Source of the DNA: Haematobia irritans
Lineage: Eukaryota; Arthropoda; Insecta; Diptera; Muscidae
Reading direction: 5' to 3'
Assembly (NCBI RefSeq): GCF_050003625.1
Contig: NC_134401.1
Span: 96,016,852 to 96,080,851 of the forward strand
DNA length: 64,000 nucleotides
The position numbers and the translations under genes are program-made. This document shows, one piece after another, positions 35,701-49,440 of this stretch. Every line of letters begins with the position of its first letter. Position 1 is the first letter of the stretch. The notes beneath the pieces were generated by a model. The model did not search any database. It was not told where the DNA came from and worked only from the letters and a program-made list of their open reading frames with translations.

Positions 35701-38700
35701 TGCGCTATAGGACGCATATTTAAGGAGATATGGCCAAAAGAAGTTTTTCATATAAAAATTTCAATTTTTTTAGGTTTCGGGTGGATTTTTGAATTTTTTG
35801 AGGGTGGGCACGAATTATCGTCCTTTTCGCTCTAGGACGCTTAGTTTAGGAGATATGGCCAAAATAAGTTTTTCATATAAAAATTTCAATTTTTTTAGGT
35901 TTTGGGTGGATTTTTGAATATTTTGAGGGTGGTCACGAATTATCGTCCTTTTCGCTCTAGGACGCATATTTAAAGAGATATGGTCAAAAGAAGTTTTTCA
36001 TATAAAAATTTCAATTTTTTTAGGTTTTGGGTGGATTTTTGAATTTTTTGAGGGTGGTCACGAATTATCGTCCTTTTCGCTCTAGGACGCATATTTAAGG
36101 AGATATGGCCAAAATAAGTTTTTCATATAAAAATTTAAATTTTTTTAGGATTTGGGTGGATTTTTAAATTTTTTGAGGGTGGTCACGAATTATCGTCCTT
36201 TTCGCTCTAGGACGCATATTTAAGGAGATATGGCCAAAAGAAGTTTTTCATATAAAAATTTCAATTTTTTTAGGATTTGGGTGGATTTTTCAATTTTTTG
36301 ATGGTGGTCACAAATTATCGTCCTTTTCGCTCTAGGACGCATATTTAAGGAGATATGGCTAAAAGAAGTTTTTCATATAAAAATTTCAATTTTTTTAGGT
36401 TTTGGGTGGATTTTTGAATTTTTTGAGGGTGGTCACGAATTATCGTCCTTTTCGCTGTAGGACGCATATTTAAGGAGATATGGCCATAAGAAGTTTTTCA
36501 TATAAAAATTTCAATTTTTTAGGTTTTGGGTGGATTTTTCAATTTTTTGAGGGTGGTCACGAATTATCGTCCTTTTCGCTCTAGGACGCTTAGTTTAGGA
36601 GATATGGCCAAAATAAGTTTTTCATATAAAAATTTAAATTTTTTTAGTATTTGGGTGGATTTTTCAATTTTTTGATGGTGGTCACGAATTATCGTCCTTT
36701 TCGCTCTAGGACGCATATTTAAGGAGATATGGCCAAAATAAGTTTTTCATATGAAAATTTCATTTTTTTAGGTTTTGGGTGGATTTTTGATTTTTTTGAG
36801 AGTGGTCACGAATTATCGTCCTTTTCGCTCTAGGACGCATATTTAAGGAGATATGGCCAAAAGAAGTTTTTCATATAAAAATTTCAATTTTTTTAGGTTT
36901 TGGGTGGATTTTTGAATATTTTGAGGGTGGTCACGAATTATCGTCGTTTTCGCTCTAGGACGCATATTTAAGGAGATATGGCCAAAAGAAGTTTTTCATA
37001 TAAAAATTTCAATTTTTTTAGGTTTTGGGTGGATTTTTGAATTTTTTGAGGGTGGTCACGAATTATCGTCCTTTTCGCTCTAGGACGCTTAGTTTAGGAG
37101 ATATGGCCAAAATAAGTTTTTCATATAAAAATTTCAATTTTTTTAGGTTTTGGGTGGATTTTTGAATTTTTTGAGGGTGGTCACGAATTATCGTCCTTTT
37201 CGCTCTAGGACGCTTAGTTTAGGAGATATGGCCAAAATAAGTTTTTCATATAAAAATTTCAATTTTTTTAGGTTTTGGGTGGAGTTTTGAATTTTTTGAG
37301 GGTGGTCACGAATTATCGTCCTTTTCGCTCTAGGACGCATATTTAAGGAGATATGGCCAAAATAAGTTTTTCATATAAAAATTTCAATTTTTTTAGGATT
37401 TGGGTGATTTTTCAATTTTTTGATGGTGGTCACAAATTACCGTCCTTTTCGCTCTAGGACGCATATTTAAGGAGATATGGCTAAAAGAAGTTTTTCATAT
37501 AAAAATTTCAATTTTTTTAGGTTTTGGGTGGATTTTTCAATTTTTTGATGGTGGTCACGAATTATCGTCCTTTTCGCTGTAGGACGCATATTTAAGGAGA
37601 TATGGCCAAAAGAAGTTTTTCATATAAAAATTTCAATTTTTTTAGGATTTGGGTGGATTTTTCAATTTTTGATGGTGGTCACGAATTATCGTCCTTTTCG
37701 CTCTAGGACGCATATTTAAGGAGATATGGCCAAAAGAAGGTTTTCATATAAAAATTTCAATTTTTTTAGGTTTTGGGTGGATTTTTGAATTTTTTGAGGG
37801 TGGTCACGAATTATCGTCCTTTTCGCTCTAGGACGCTTAGTTTAGGAGATATGGCCAAAATAAGTTTTTCATATAAAAATTTCAATTTTTTTAGGTTTTG
37901 GGTGGATTTTTCAATTTTTTGAGGGTGGTCACGAATTATCGTCCTTTTCGCTCTAGGACGCTTAGTTTAGGAGATATGGCCAAAATAAGTTTTTCATATA
38001 AAAATTTCAATTTTTTTAGGATTTGGGTGGATTTTTCAATTTTTTGATGGTGGTCACGAATTATCGTCCTTTTCGCTCTAGGACGCATATTTAAGGAGAT
38101 ATGGCCAAAAGAAGTTTTTCATATGAAAATTTCATTTTTTTTAGGTTTTGGGTGGATTTTTGATTTTTTTGAGAGTGGTCACGAATTATCGTCCTTTTCG
38201 CTCTAGGACGCATATTTAAGGAGATATGGCCAAAAGAAGTTTTTCATATAAAAATTTCAATTTTTTTAGGTTTTGGGTGGATTTTTCAATTTTTTGAGGG
38301 TGGTCACGAATTATCGTCCTTTTCGCTCTAGGACGCTTAGTTTAGGAGATATGGCCAAAATAAGTTTTTCATATAAAAATTTAAATTTTTTTAGGTTTTG
38401 GGTGGATTTTTGAATATTTTGAGGGTGGTCACGAATTATCGTCCTTTTCGCTCTAGGACGCATATTTAAGGAGATATGGCCAAAATAAGTTTTTCATATA
38501 AAAATTTCAATTTTTTTAGGATTTGGGTGGATTTTTGAATTCTTTGAGGGTGGTCACGAATTATCGTCCTTTTCGCTCTAGGACGCTTAGTTTAGGAGAT
38601 ATGGCCAAAATAAGTTTTTCATATAAAAATTTTAATTTTTTTAGGTTTTGGGTGGATTTTTGAATTTTTTGAGGGTGGTCACGAATTATCGTCCTTTTCG

Positions 38701-41700
38701 CTCTAGGACGCTTAGTTTAGGAGATATGGCCAAAATAAGTTTTTCATATAAAAATTTCAATTTTTTTTAGGTTTTGGGTGGATTTTTGAATTTTTTGAGG
38801 GTGGTCACGAATTATCGTCCTTTTCGCTCTAGGACGCTTGGTTTAGGAGATATGGCCAAAAGAAGTTTTTCATATAAAAATTAAATTTTTTTTTAGGTTT
38901 TGGGTGGATTTTTGAATTTTTTGAGGGTGGTCACGAATTATCGTCCTTTTCGCTCTAGGACGCATATTTAAGGAGATATGGCCAAAAGAAGTTTTTCATA
39001 TAAAAATTTCAATTTTTTTAGGATTTGGGTGGATTTTTCAATTTTTTGATGGTGGTCACAAATTATCGTCCTTTTCGCTCTAGGACGCATATTTAAGGAG
39101 ATATGGCTAAAAGAAGTTTTTCATATAAAAATTTCAATTTTTTTAGGTTTTGGGTGGATTTTTGAATTTTTTGAGGGTGGTCACGAATTATCGTCCTTTT
39201 CGCTGTAGGACGCATATTTAAGGAGATATGGCCAAAAGAAGTTTTTCATATAAAAATTTCAATTTTTTTAGGTTTTGGGTGGATTTTTCAATTTTTTGAT
39301 GGTGGTCACGAATTATCGTCCTTTTCGCTCTAGGACGCTTAGTTTAGGAGATATGGCCAAAATAAGTTTTTCATATAAAAATTTAAATTTTTTTAGGTTT
39401 TGGGTGGATTTTTGAATATTTTGAGGGTGGTCACGAATTATCGTCCTTTTCGCTCTAGGAGATATTTAAGGAGATATGGCCAAAATAAGTTTTTCATATA
39501 AAAATTTCAATTTTTTTAGGATTTGGGTGGATTTTTGAATTTTTTGAGGGTGGTCACGAATTATCGTCCTTTTCGCTCTAGGACGCTTAGTTTAGGAGAT
39601 ATGGCCAAAATAAGTTTTTCATATAAAAATTTTAATTTTTTTAGGTTTTGGGTGGATTTTTGAATTTTTTGAGGGTGGTCACGAATTATCGTCCTTTTCG
39701 CTCTAGGACGCTTAGTTTAGGAGATATGGCCAAAATAAGTTTTTCATATAAAAATTTCAATTTTTTTAGGTTTTGGGTGGATTTTTGAATTTTTTGAGGG
39801 TGGTCACGAATTATCGTCCTTTTCGCTCTAGGACGCTTAGTTTAGGAGATATGGCCAAAATAAGTTTTTCATATAAAAATTTCAATTTTTTTAGGTTTTG
39901 GGTGGATTTTTGAATATTTTGAGGGTGGTCACGAATTATCGTCCTTTTTGCTCTAGGACGCTTAGTTTAGGAGATATGGCCAAAATAAGTTTTTCATATA
40001 AAAATTTCAATTTTTTTAGGATTTGGGTGGATTTTTCAATTTTTTGATGGTGGTCACGAATTATCGTCCTTTTCGCTCTAGGACGCATATTTAAGGAGAT
40101 ATGGCCAAAAGAAGTTTTCCATATAAAAATTAATTTTTTTTAGGTTTTGGGTGGATTTTTGAATTTTTTGAGGGTGGTCACGAATTATCGTCCTTTTCGC
40201 TGTAGGACGCATATTTAAGGAGATATGGCCAAAAGAAGTTTTTCATATAAAAATTTCAATTTTTTTAGGTTTTGGGTGGATTTTTGAATTTTTTGAGGGT
40301 GGTCACGAATTATCGTCCTTTTCGCTCTAGGACGCATATTTAAGGAGATATGGCCAAAATAAGTTTTTCATATAAAAATTTCAATTTTTTTAGGTTTTGG
40401 GTGGATTTTTGAATTTTTTGAGGGTGGTCACGAATTATCGTCCTTTTCGCTCTAGGACGCTTAGTTTAGGAGATATGGCCAAAATAAGTTTTTCATATAA
40501 AAATTTCAATTTTTTTAGGATTTGGGTGGATTTTTCAATTTTTTGATGGTGGTCACGAATTGTCGTCCTTTTCGCTCTAGGACGCATATTTAAGGAGATA
40601 TGGCCAAAAGAAGTTTTTCATATAAAAATTTCAATTTTTTTAGGTTTTGGGTGGATTTTTGAATTTTTTGAGGGTGGTCACGAATTATCGTCCTTTTCGC
40701 TCTAGGACGCTTAGTTTAGGAGATATGGCCAAAATAAGTTTTTCATATAAAAATTTCAATTTTTTTAGGTTTTGGGTGGATTTTTGAATTTTTTGAGGGT
40801 GGTCACGAATTATCGTCCTTTTCGCTCTAGGACGCTTAGTTTAGGAGATATGGCCAAAATAAGTTTTTCATATAAAAATTTCAATTTTTTTAGGTTTTGG
40901 GTGGATTTTTGAATATTTTGAGGGTGGTCACGAATTATCGTCCTTTTTGCTCTAGGACGCTTAGTTTAGGAGATATGGCCAAAATAAGTTTTTCATATAA
41001 AAATTTCAATTTTTTTAGGATTTGGGTGGATTTTTCAATTTTTTGATGGTGGTAACGAATTATCGTCCTTTTCGCTCTAGGACGCATATTTAAGGAGATA
41101 TGGCCAAAAGAAGTTTTTCATATAAAAATTAAATTTTTTTTAGGTTTTGGGTGGATTTTTGAATTTTTTGAGGGTGGTCACGAATTATCGTCCTTTTCGC
41201 TCTAGGACGCATATTTAAGGAGATATGACCAAAAGAAGTTTTTCATATAAAAATTTCAATTTTTTTAGGATTTGAGTGGATTTTTCAATTTTTTGATGGT
41301 GGTCACGAATTATCGTCCTTTTCGCTCTAGGACGCATATTTAAGGAGATATGGCTAAAAGAGGGTTTTCATATAAAAATTTCAATTTTTTTAGGTTTTGG
41401 GTGGATTTTTGAATTTTTTGAGGGTGGTCACGAATTATCGTCCTTTTCGCTGTAGGACGCATATTTAAGGAGATATGGCCAAAAGAAGTTTTTCATATAA
41501 AAATTTCAATTTTTTTAGGTTTTGGGTGGATTTTTCAATTTTTTGATGGTGGTCACGAATTATCGTCCTTTTCGCTGTAGGACGCATATTTAAGGAGATA
41601 TGGCCAAAAGAAGTTTTTCATATAAAAATTTCATTTTTTTTTTAGGTTTTGGGTGGATTTTCAATTTTTTGATGGTGGTCACGAATTATCGTCCTTTTCG

Positions 41701-41954
41701 CTCTAGGACGCTTATTTAAAGAGATATGGTCAAAAGAAGTTTTTCATATAAAAATTTCAATTTTTTTAGGTTTTGGTTGGATTTTGGAATTTTTCGAGGG
41801 TGGTCACGAATTATCGTCCTTTTCGCTCTAGGACGCATATTTAAAGAGATATGGCCAAAAGAAGTTTTTCATATGAAAATTTCATTTTTTTAGGTTTTGG
41901 GTGGATTTTTGAATTTTTTGAGGGTGGTCACGAATTATCGTCCTTTTCGCTCTA

Positions 41955-41995
41955 GGACGAAAATTTTCAATTTTCAATTTTCAATTTTTTTAGGT
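41955..41995 (+). repeat. TTTTCAA micro-expansion with deletion
   Basis: After CTCTAGGACG the monomer jumps to AAAATTTTCAATTTTCAATT and a further TTCAATTT, skipping the ATATTTAAGGAGATATGGCC to CATAT section and multiplying the TTTTCAA element about three times. It looks like slippage accompanying a deletion. The flanks are normal. Confidence 0.75.
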
Positions 41996-44900
41996 TTTGG
42001 GTGGATTTTTCAATTTTTTGATGGTGGTCACGAATTATCGACCTTTTCGCTGTAGGACGCATATTTAAGGAGATATGGCCAAAAGAAGTTTTTCATATAA
42101 AAATTTCATTTTTTTTTTAGGTTTTGGGTGGATTTTCAATTTTTTGATGGTGGTCACGAATTATCGTCCTTTTCGCTCTAGGACGCATATTTAAAGAGAT
42201 ATGGTCAAAAGAAGTTTTTCATATAAAAATTTCAATTTTTTTAGGTTTTGGTTGGATTTTGGAATTTTTCGAGGGTGGTCACGAATTATCGTCCTTTTCG
42301 CTCTAGGACGCATATTTAAAGAGATATGGCCAAAAGAAGTTTTTCATATAAAAATTTCATTTTTTTTAGGATTCGGGTGGATTTTTCAATTTTTTGATGG
42401 TGGTCACAAATTATCGTCCTTTTCGCTCTAGGACGCATATTTAAGGAGATATGGCTAAAAGAAGTTTTCCATATAAAAATTTCAATTTTTTTAGGTTTTG
42501 GGTGGATTTTTCAATTTTTTGATGGTGGTCACGAATTATCGTCCTTTTCGCTCTAGGACGCATATTTAAAGAGATATGGTCAAAAGAAGTTTTTCATATA
42601 AAAATTTCAATTTTTTTAGGTTTTGGGTGGATTTTTCAATTTTTTGTGGGTGGTCACGAATTATCGTCCTTTTCGCTCTAGGACGCTTAGTTTAGGAGAT
42701 ATGGCCAAAAGAAGTTTTTCATATAAAAATTTCATTTTTTTTAGGATTTGGGTGGATTTTTCAATTTTTTGATGGTGGTCACGAATTATCGTCCTTTTCG
42801 CTCTAGGACGCATATTTAAGGAGATATGGCCAAAAGAAGTTTTTCATATGAAAATTTCATTTTTTTTAGGTTTTGGTTGGATTTTGGAATTTTTCGAGGG
42901 TGGTCACGAATTATCGTCCTTTTCGCTCTAGGACGCATATTTAAAGAGATATGGTCAAAAGAAGCTTTTCATATAAAAATTTAAATTTTTTTAGGTTTTG
43001 GGTGGATTTTTGAATTTTTTGAGGGTTGTCACGAATTATCGTCCTTTTCGCTCTAGGACGCATATTTAAGGAGATATGGCCAAAATAAGTTTTTCATATA
43101 AAAATTTCAATTTTTTTAGGTTTTGGGTGGATTTTTGAATTTTTTGAGGGTGGTCACGAATTATCGTCCTTTTCGCTCTAGGACGCTTAGTTTAGGAGAT
43201 ATGGCCAAAACAAGTTTTTCATATAAAAATTTCAATTTTTTTAGGTTTTGGGTGGATTTTTGAATATTTTGAGGGTGGTCACGAATTATCGTCCTTTTCG
43301 CTCTAGGACGCATATTTAAGGAGATATGGCCAAAAGAAGTTTTTCATATAAAAATTTCAATTTTTTTAGGTTTTGGGTGGATTTTTGAATTTTTTGAGGG
43401 TGGTCACGAATTATCGTCCTTTTCGCTCTAGGACGCTTAGTTTAGGAGATATGGCCAAAATAAGTTTTTCATATAAAAATTTCAATTTTTTTAGGTTTTG
43501 GGTGGATTTTTGAATTTTTTGAGGGTGGTCACGAATTATCGTCCTTTTCGCTCTAGGACGCTTAGTTTAGGAGATATGGCCAAAATAAGTTTTTCATATA
43601 AAAATTTCAAATTTTTAAGGTTTTGGGTGGATTTTTGAATATTTTGAGGGTGGTCACGAATTATCGTCCTTTTTGCTCTAGGACGCTTAGTTTAGGAGAT
43701 ATGGCCAAAATAAGTTTTTCATATAAAAATTTCAATTTTTTTAGGATTTGGGTGGATTTTTCAATTTTTTGATGGTGGTCACGAATTATCGTCCTTTTCG
43801 CTCTAGGACGCATATTTAAGGAGATATGGCCAAAAGAAGTTTTTCATATAAAAATTAAATTTTTTTAGGTTTTGGGTGGATTTTTGAATTTTTTGAGGGT
43901 GGTCACGAATTATCGTCCTTTTCGCTCTAGGACGCATATTTAAGGAGATATGGCCAAAAGAAGTTTTTCATATAAAAATTTCAATTTTTTTAGGATTTGG
44001 GTGGATTTTTCAATTTTTTGATGGTGGTCACAAATTATCGTCCTTTTCGCTCTAGGACGCATATTTAAGGAGATATGGCTAAAAGAGGTTTTTCATATAA
44101 AAATTTCAATTTTTTAGGTTTTGGGTGGATTTTTGAATTTTTTGAGGGTGGGCACGAATTATCGTTCTTTTCGCTTTAGGACGCTTAGTTTAGGAGATAT
44201 GGCCAAAATAAGTTTTTCATATAAAAATTTCAATTTGTTTAGGTTTTGGGTGGATTTTTGAATTTTTTGAGGGTGGTCACGAATTATCGTCCTTTTCGCT
44301 CTAGGACGCATATTTAAGGAGATATGGCCAAAAGAAGTTTTTCATATAAAAATTTCAATTTTTTTAGGTTTTGGGTGGATTTTTGAATTTTTTGAGGGTG
44401 GTCACGAATTATCGTCCTTTTCGCTCTAGGACGCTTAGTTTAGGAGATATGGCCAAAATAAGTTTTTCATATAAAAATTTCAATTTTTTTAGGTTTTGGA
44501 TGGATTTTTGAATATTTTGAGGGTGGTCACGAATTATCGTCCTTTTTGCTCTAGGACTCTTAGTTTAGGAGATATGGCCAAAATAAGTTTTTCATATAAA
44601 AATTTCAATTTTTTTAGGATTTGGGTGGATTTTTCAATTTTTTGATGGTGGTCACGAATTACCGTCCTTTTCGCTCTAGGACGCATATTTAAGGAGATAT
44701 GGCCAAAAGAAGTTTTTCATATAAAAATTAAATTTTTTTTAGGTTTTGGGTGGATTTTTGAATTTTTTGAGGGTGGTCACGAATTATCGTCCTTTTCGCT
44801 CTAGGACGCATATTTAAGGAGATACGGCCAAAAGAAGTTTTTCATATGAAAATTTCATTTTTTTTAGATTTTGGGTGGATTTTTGAATTTTTTGAGGGTG

Positions 44901-47900
44901 GTCACGAATTATCGTCCTTTTCGCTCTAGGATGCTTAGTTTAGGAGATATGGCCAAAATAAGTTTTTTATATAAAAATTTCAATTTTTTTAGGATTTGGG
45001 TGGATTTTTCAATTTTTTGATGGTGGTCACGAATTATCGTCCTTTTCGCTCTAGGACGCATATTTAAGGAGATATGGCCAAAAGAAGTTTTTCATAAAAA
45101 AATTTCATTTTTTTTAGGTTTTGGGTGGATTTTTGAATTTTTTGAGGGTGGTCACGAATTATCGTCCTTTTCGCTCTAGGACGCATATTTAAGGAGATAT
45201 GGCCAAAAGAAGTTTTTCATATAAAAATTTCAATTTTTTTAGGTTTTGGGTGGATTTTTGAATATTTTGAGGGTGGTCACGAATTATCGTCCTTTTCGCT
45301 CTAGGACGCATATTTAAGGAGATACGGCCAAAAGAAGTTTTTCATATGAAAATTTCATTTTTTTTTAGGTTTTGGGTGGATTTTTGAATTTTTTGAGGGT
45401 GGTCACGAATTATCGTCCTTTTCGCTCTAGGATGCTTAGTTTAGGAGATATGGCCAAAATAAGTTTTTCATATAAAAATTTCAATTTTTTTAGGTTTTGG
45501 GTGGATTTTTGAATATTTTGAGGGTGGTCACGAATTATCGTCCTTTTCGCTCTAGGACGCTTAGTTTAGGAGATATGGCCAAAATAAGTTTTTTATATAA
45601 AAATTTCAATTTTTTTAGGTTTTGGGTGGATTTTTGAATATTTTGAGGGTGGTCACGAATTATCGTCCTTTTCGCTCTAGGACGCTTAGTTTAGGAGATA
45701 TGGCCAAAATAAGTTTTTTATATAAAAATTTCAATTTTTTTAGGATTTGGGTGGATTTTTGAATTTTTTGAGGGTGGTCACGAATTATCGTCCTTTTCGC
45801 TCTAGGACGCATATTTAAGGAGATATGGCCAAAATAAGTTTTTCATATAAAAATTTCATTTTTTTTTAGGTTTTGGGTGGATTTTTCAATTTTTTGATGG
45901 TGGTCACGAATTATCGTCCTTTTCGCTCTAGGACGCATATTTAAGGAGATATGGCCAAAAGAAGTTTTTCATATAAAAATTAAATTTTTTTTAGGTTTTG
46001 GGTGGATTTTTGAATTTTTTGAGGGTGGTCACGAATTATCGTCCTTTTCGCTCTAGGACGCATATTTAAGGAGATATGGCCAAAAGAAGTTTTTCATATA
46101 AAAATTTCAATTTTTTTAGGATTTGGGTGGATTTTTCAATTTTTTGATGGTGGTCACAAATTATCGTCCTTTTCGCTCTAGGACGCATATTTAAGGAGAT
46201 ATGGCTAAAAGAAGTTTTTCATATAAAAATTTAAATTTTTTTAGGTTTTGGGTGGATTTTTGAATTTTTTGAGGGTGGTCACGAATTATCGTCCTTTTCG
46301 CTGTAGGACGCATATTTAAGAGATATGGCCAAAAGAAGTTTTCCATATAAAAATTTCATTTTTTTTTTAGGTTTCGGGTGGATTTTTCAATTTTTTGATG
46401 GTGGGCACGAATTATCGTCCTTTTCGCTCTAGGACGCTTAGTTTAGGAGATATGGCCAAAAGAAGTTTTTCATATAAAAATTTCAATTTTTTTAGGTTTT
46501 GGGTGGATTTTTTAATTTTTTGAGGGTGGTCACGAATTATCGTCCTTTTCGCTCTAGGACGCATATTTAAGGAGATATGGCCAAAATAAGTTTTTCATAT
46601 AAAAATTTCAATTTTTTTAGATTTTGGGTGGATTTTTGAATTTTTTGAGGGTGGTCACGGATTATCGTCCTTTTCGCTCTAGGACGCTTAGTTTAGGAGA
46701 TATGGCCAAAATAAGTTTTTCATATAAAAATTTCAATTTTTTTAGGATTCGGGTGGATTTTTCAATTTTTTGATGGTGGTCACGAATTATCGTCCTTTTC
46801 GCTCTAGGACGCATATTTAAGGAGATATGGCCAAAAGAAGTTTTTCATATGAAAATTTCATTTTTTTAAGTTTTGGGTGGATTTTTGAATTTTTTGAGGG
46901 TGGTCACGAATTATCGTCCTTTTCGCTCTAGGACGCATATTTAAGGAGATATGGCCAAAAGAAGTTTTTCATATAAAAATTTCAATTTTTTTAGGTTTTG
47001 GGTGGATTTTTGAATATTTTGAGGGTGGTCACGAATTATCGTCCTTTTCGCTCTAGGACGCATATTTAAGGAGATATGGCCAAAAGAAGTTTTTCATATA
47101 AAAATTTCAATTTTTTTAGGTTTTGGGTGGATTTTTGAATTTGTTGAGGGTGGTCACGAATTATCGTCCTTTGCGTTATAGGACGCATATTTAAGGAGAT
47201 ATGGCCAAAAGAAGTTTTTCATATAAAAATTTCAATTTTTTTAGGTTTTGGGTGAATTTTTGAATTTTTTGAGGGTGGTCACGAATTATCGTCCTTTTCG
47301 CTCTAGGACGCTTAGTTTAGGAGATATGGCCAAAATAAGTTTTTCATATAAAAATTTCAATTTATTTAGGTTTTGGGTGGATTTTTGAATTTTTTGAGGG
47401 TGGTCACGAATTATCGTCCTTTTCGCTCTAGGACGCTTAGTTTAGGAGATATGGCCAAAATAAGTTTTTCATATAAAAATTTCAATTTTTTTAGGATTTG
47501 GGTGGATTTTTCAATTTTTTGAGGGTGGTCACGAATTATCGTCCTTTTTGCTCTAGGACGCTTAGTTTAGGAGATATGGCCAAAATAAGTTTTTCATATA
47601 AAAATTTCAATTTTTTTAGGATTTGGGTGGATTTTTCAATTTTTTGATGGTGGTCACGAATTATCGTCCTTTTCGCTCTAGGACGCATATTTAAGGAGAT
47701 ATGGCCAAAATAAGTTTTTTATATAAAAATTTCAATTTTTTTAGGTTTTGGGTGGATTTTTCAATTTTTTGATGGTGGTCACGAATTATCGTCCTTTTCG
47801 CTCTAGGACGCATATTTAAGGAGATATGGCCAAAAGAAGTTTTTCATATGAAAATTTCATTTTTTTTAGGTTTTGGGTGGATTTTTGAATTTTTTGAGGG

Positions 47901-48057
47901 TGGTCACGAATTATCGTCCTTTTCGCTCTAGGACGCATATTTAAGGAGATATGGCCAAAAGAAGCTTTTCATATAAAAATTTCAATTTTTTTAGGTTTTG
48001 GGTGGATTTTTGAATATTTTGAGGGTGGTCACGAATTATCGTCCTTTTCGCTCTAGG

Positions 48058-49440
48058 ACGCATATTTAAGGAGATATGGCCAAAATAAGTTTTTCATATA
48101 AAAATTTCAGTTTTTTTAGGTTTTGGGTGGATTTTTGAATTTTTTGAGGGTGGTCACGAATTATCGTCCTTTTCGCTCTAGGACGCTTAGTTTAGGAGAT
48201 ATGGCCAAAATAAGTTTTTCATATAAAAATTTCAATTTTTTTAGGTTTTGGGTGGATTTTTGAATTTTTTGAGGGTGGTCACGAATTATCGTCCTTTTCG
48301 CTCTAGGACGCATATTTAAGGAGATATGGCCAAAATAAGTTTTTCATATAAAAATTTCAATTTTTTTAGGATTTGGGTGGATTTTTCAATTTTTTGATGG
48401 TGGTCACGAATTATCGTCCTTTTCGCTCTAGGACGCTTAGTTTAGGAGATATGGCCAAAAGAAGTTTTTCATATAAAAATTAAATTTTTTTTAGGTTTTG
48501 GGTGGATTTTTGAATTTTTTGAGGGTGGTCACGAATTATCGTCCTTTTCGCTCTAGGACGCATATTTAAGGAGATATGGCCAAAAGAAGTTTTTCATATA
48601 AAAATTTCAATTTTTTTAGGATTTGGGTGGATTTTTGAATTTTTTGATGGTGGTCACAAATTATCGTCCTTTTCGCTCTAGGACGCATATTTAAGGAGAT
48701 ATGGCTAAAAGAAGTTTTTCATATAAAAATTTCAATTTTTTTAGGTTTTGGGTGGATTTTTGAATTTTTTGAGGGTGGTCACGAATTATCGTCCTTTTCG
48801 CTGTAGGACGCATATTTAAGGAGATATGGCCAAAAGAAGTTTTTCATATAAAAATTTAAATTTTTTTAGGTTTTGGGTGGATTTTTGAATTTTTTGAGGG
48901 TGGTCACGAATTATCGTCCTTTTCGCTCTAGGACGCATATTTAAGGAGATATGGCCAAAATAAGTTTTTCATATAAAAATTTCAGTTTTTTTAGGTTTTG
49001 GGTGGATTTTTGAATTTTTTGAGGGTGGTCACGAATTATCGTCCTTTTCGCTCTAGGACGCTTAGTTTAGGAGATATGGCCAAAATAAGTTTTTCATATA
49101 AAAATTTCAATTTTTTTAGGTTTTGGGTGGATTTTTGAATTTTTTGAGGGTGGTCACGAATTATCGTCCTTTTCGCTCTAGGACGCATATTTAAGGAGAT
49201 ATGGCCAAAATAAGTTTTTCATATAAAAATTTCAATTTTTTTAGGATTTGGGTGGATTTTTCAATTTTTTGATGGTGGTCACGAATTATCGTCCTTTTCG
49301 CTCTAGGACGCTTAGTTTAGGAGATATGGCCAAAAGAAGTTTTTCATATAAAAATTAAATTTTTTTTAGGTTTTGGGTGGATTTTTGAATTTTTTGAGGG
49401 TGGTCACGAATTATCGTCCTTTTCGCTCTAGGACGCATAT
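48058..49440 (+). repeat. 7-monomer (875-bp) higher-order repeat
   Basis: The order of variant monomers beginning with the TTTCAGTTTTTT monomer at 48,108 recurs with the same order at 48,983 (spacing 875 bp). It passes through a CTTAGTTTAGG monomer, an AGGATTTGGG/GATGG monomer and an AAATTAAATTTTTTTTAGG monomer, then diverges near 49,480 (AAAATGTCATTTT). Similar orders starting with TTTCAG are found near 52.4 and 55.7 kb. Confidence 0.7.

Larger units (their letters stand above)
12825..36948 (+). repeat. 9.7-kb segmental duplication, offset 14.26-14.51 kb
   Basis: Satellite at about 12,825-22,570 recurs at about 27,333-36,948. The left edge is where CATATGAAAATTTCATTTTT (27,310) switches to the GTGGACTTTTGAA context of 12,830; the right edge is where CGCTTAG (22,570) and CGCATAT (36,958) part. 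Shared landmarks: TTTGTTTAGG (12,891 and 27,399), CTAGAGGACGC (15,951 and 30,460), TTTTGTAGG (14,891 and 29,398; 17,766 and 32,028), GTTCTTCAT (about 19,614 and 33,992) and GGTCAAGAATTAT (about 19,801 and 34,179). The offset is about 14,508, falls to about 14,260 because the left copy has two extra monomers near 16.8-17.3 kb, then rises to 14,378 where the right copy keeps a monomer with a palindrome. Confidence 0.88.

Noticed and set aside
42201..42431. 76-codon open reading frame
   Set aside because: Satellite sequence read across almost two monomers with T-run indels; no domain, no codon signature, same peptide phrases as the other satellite frames.
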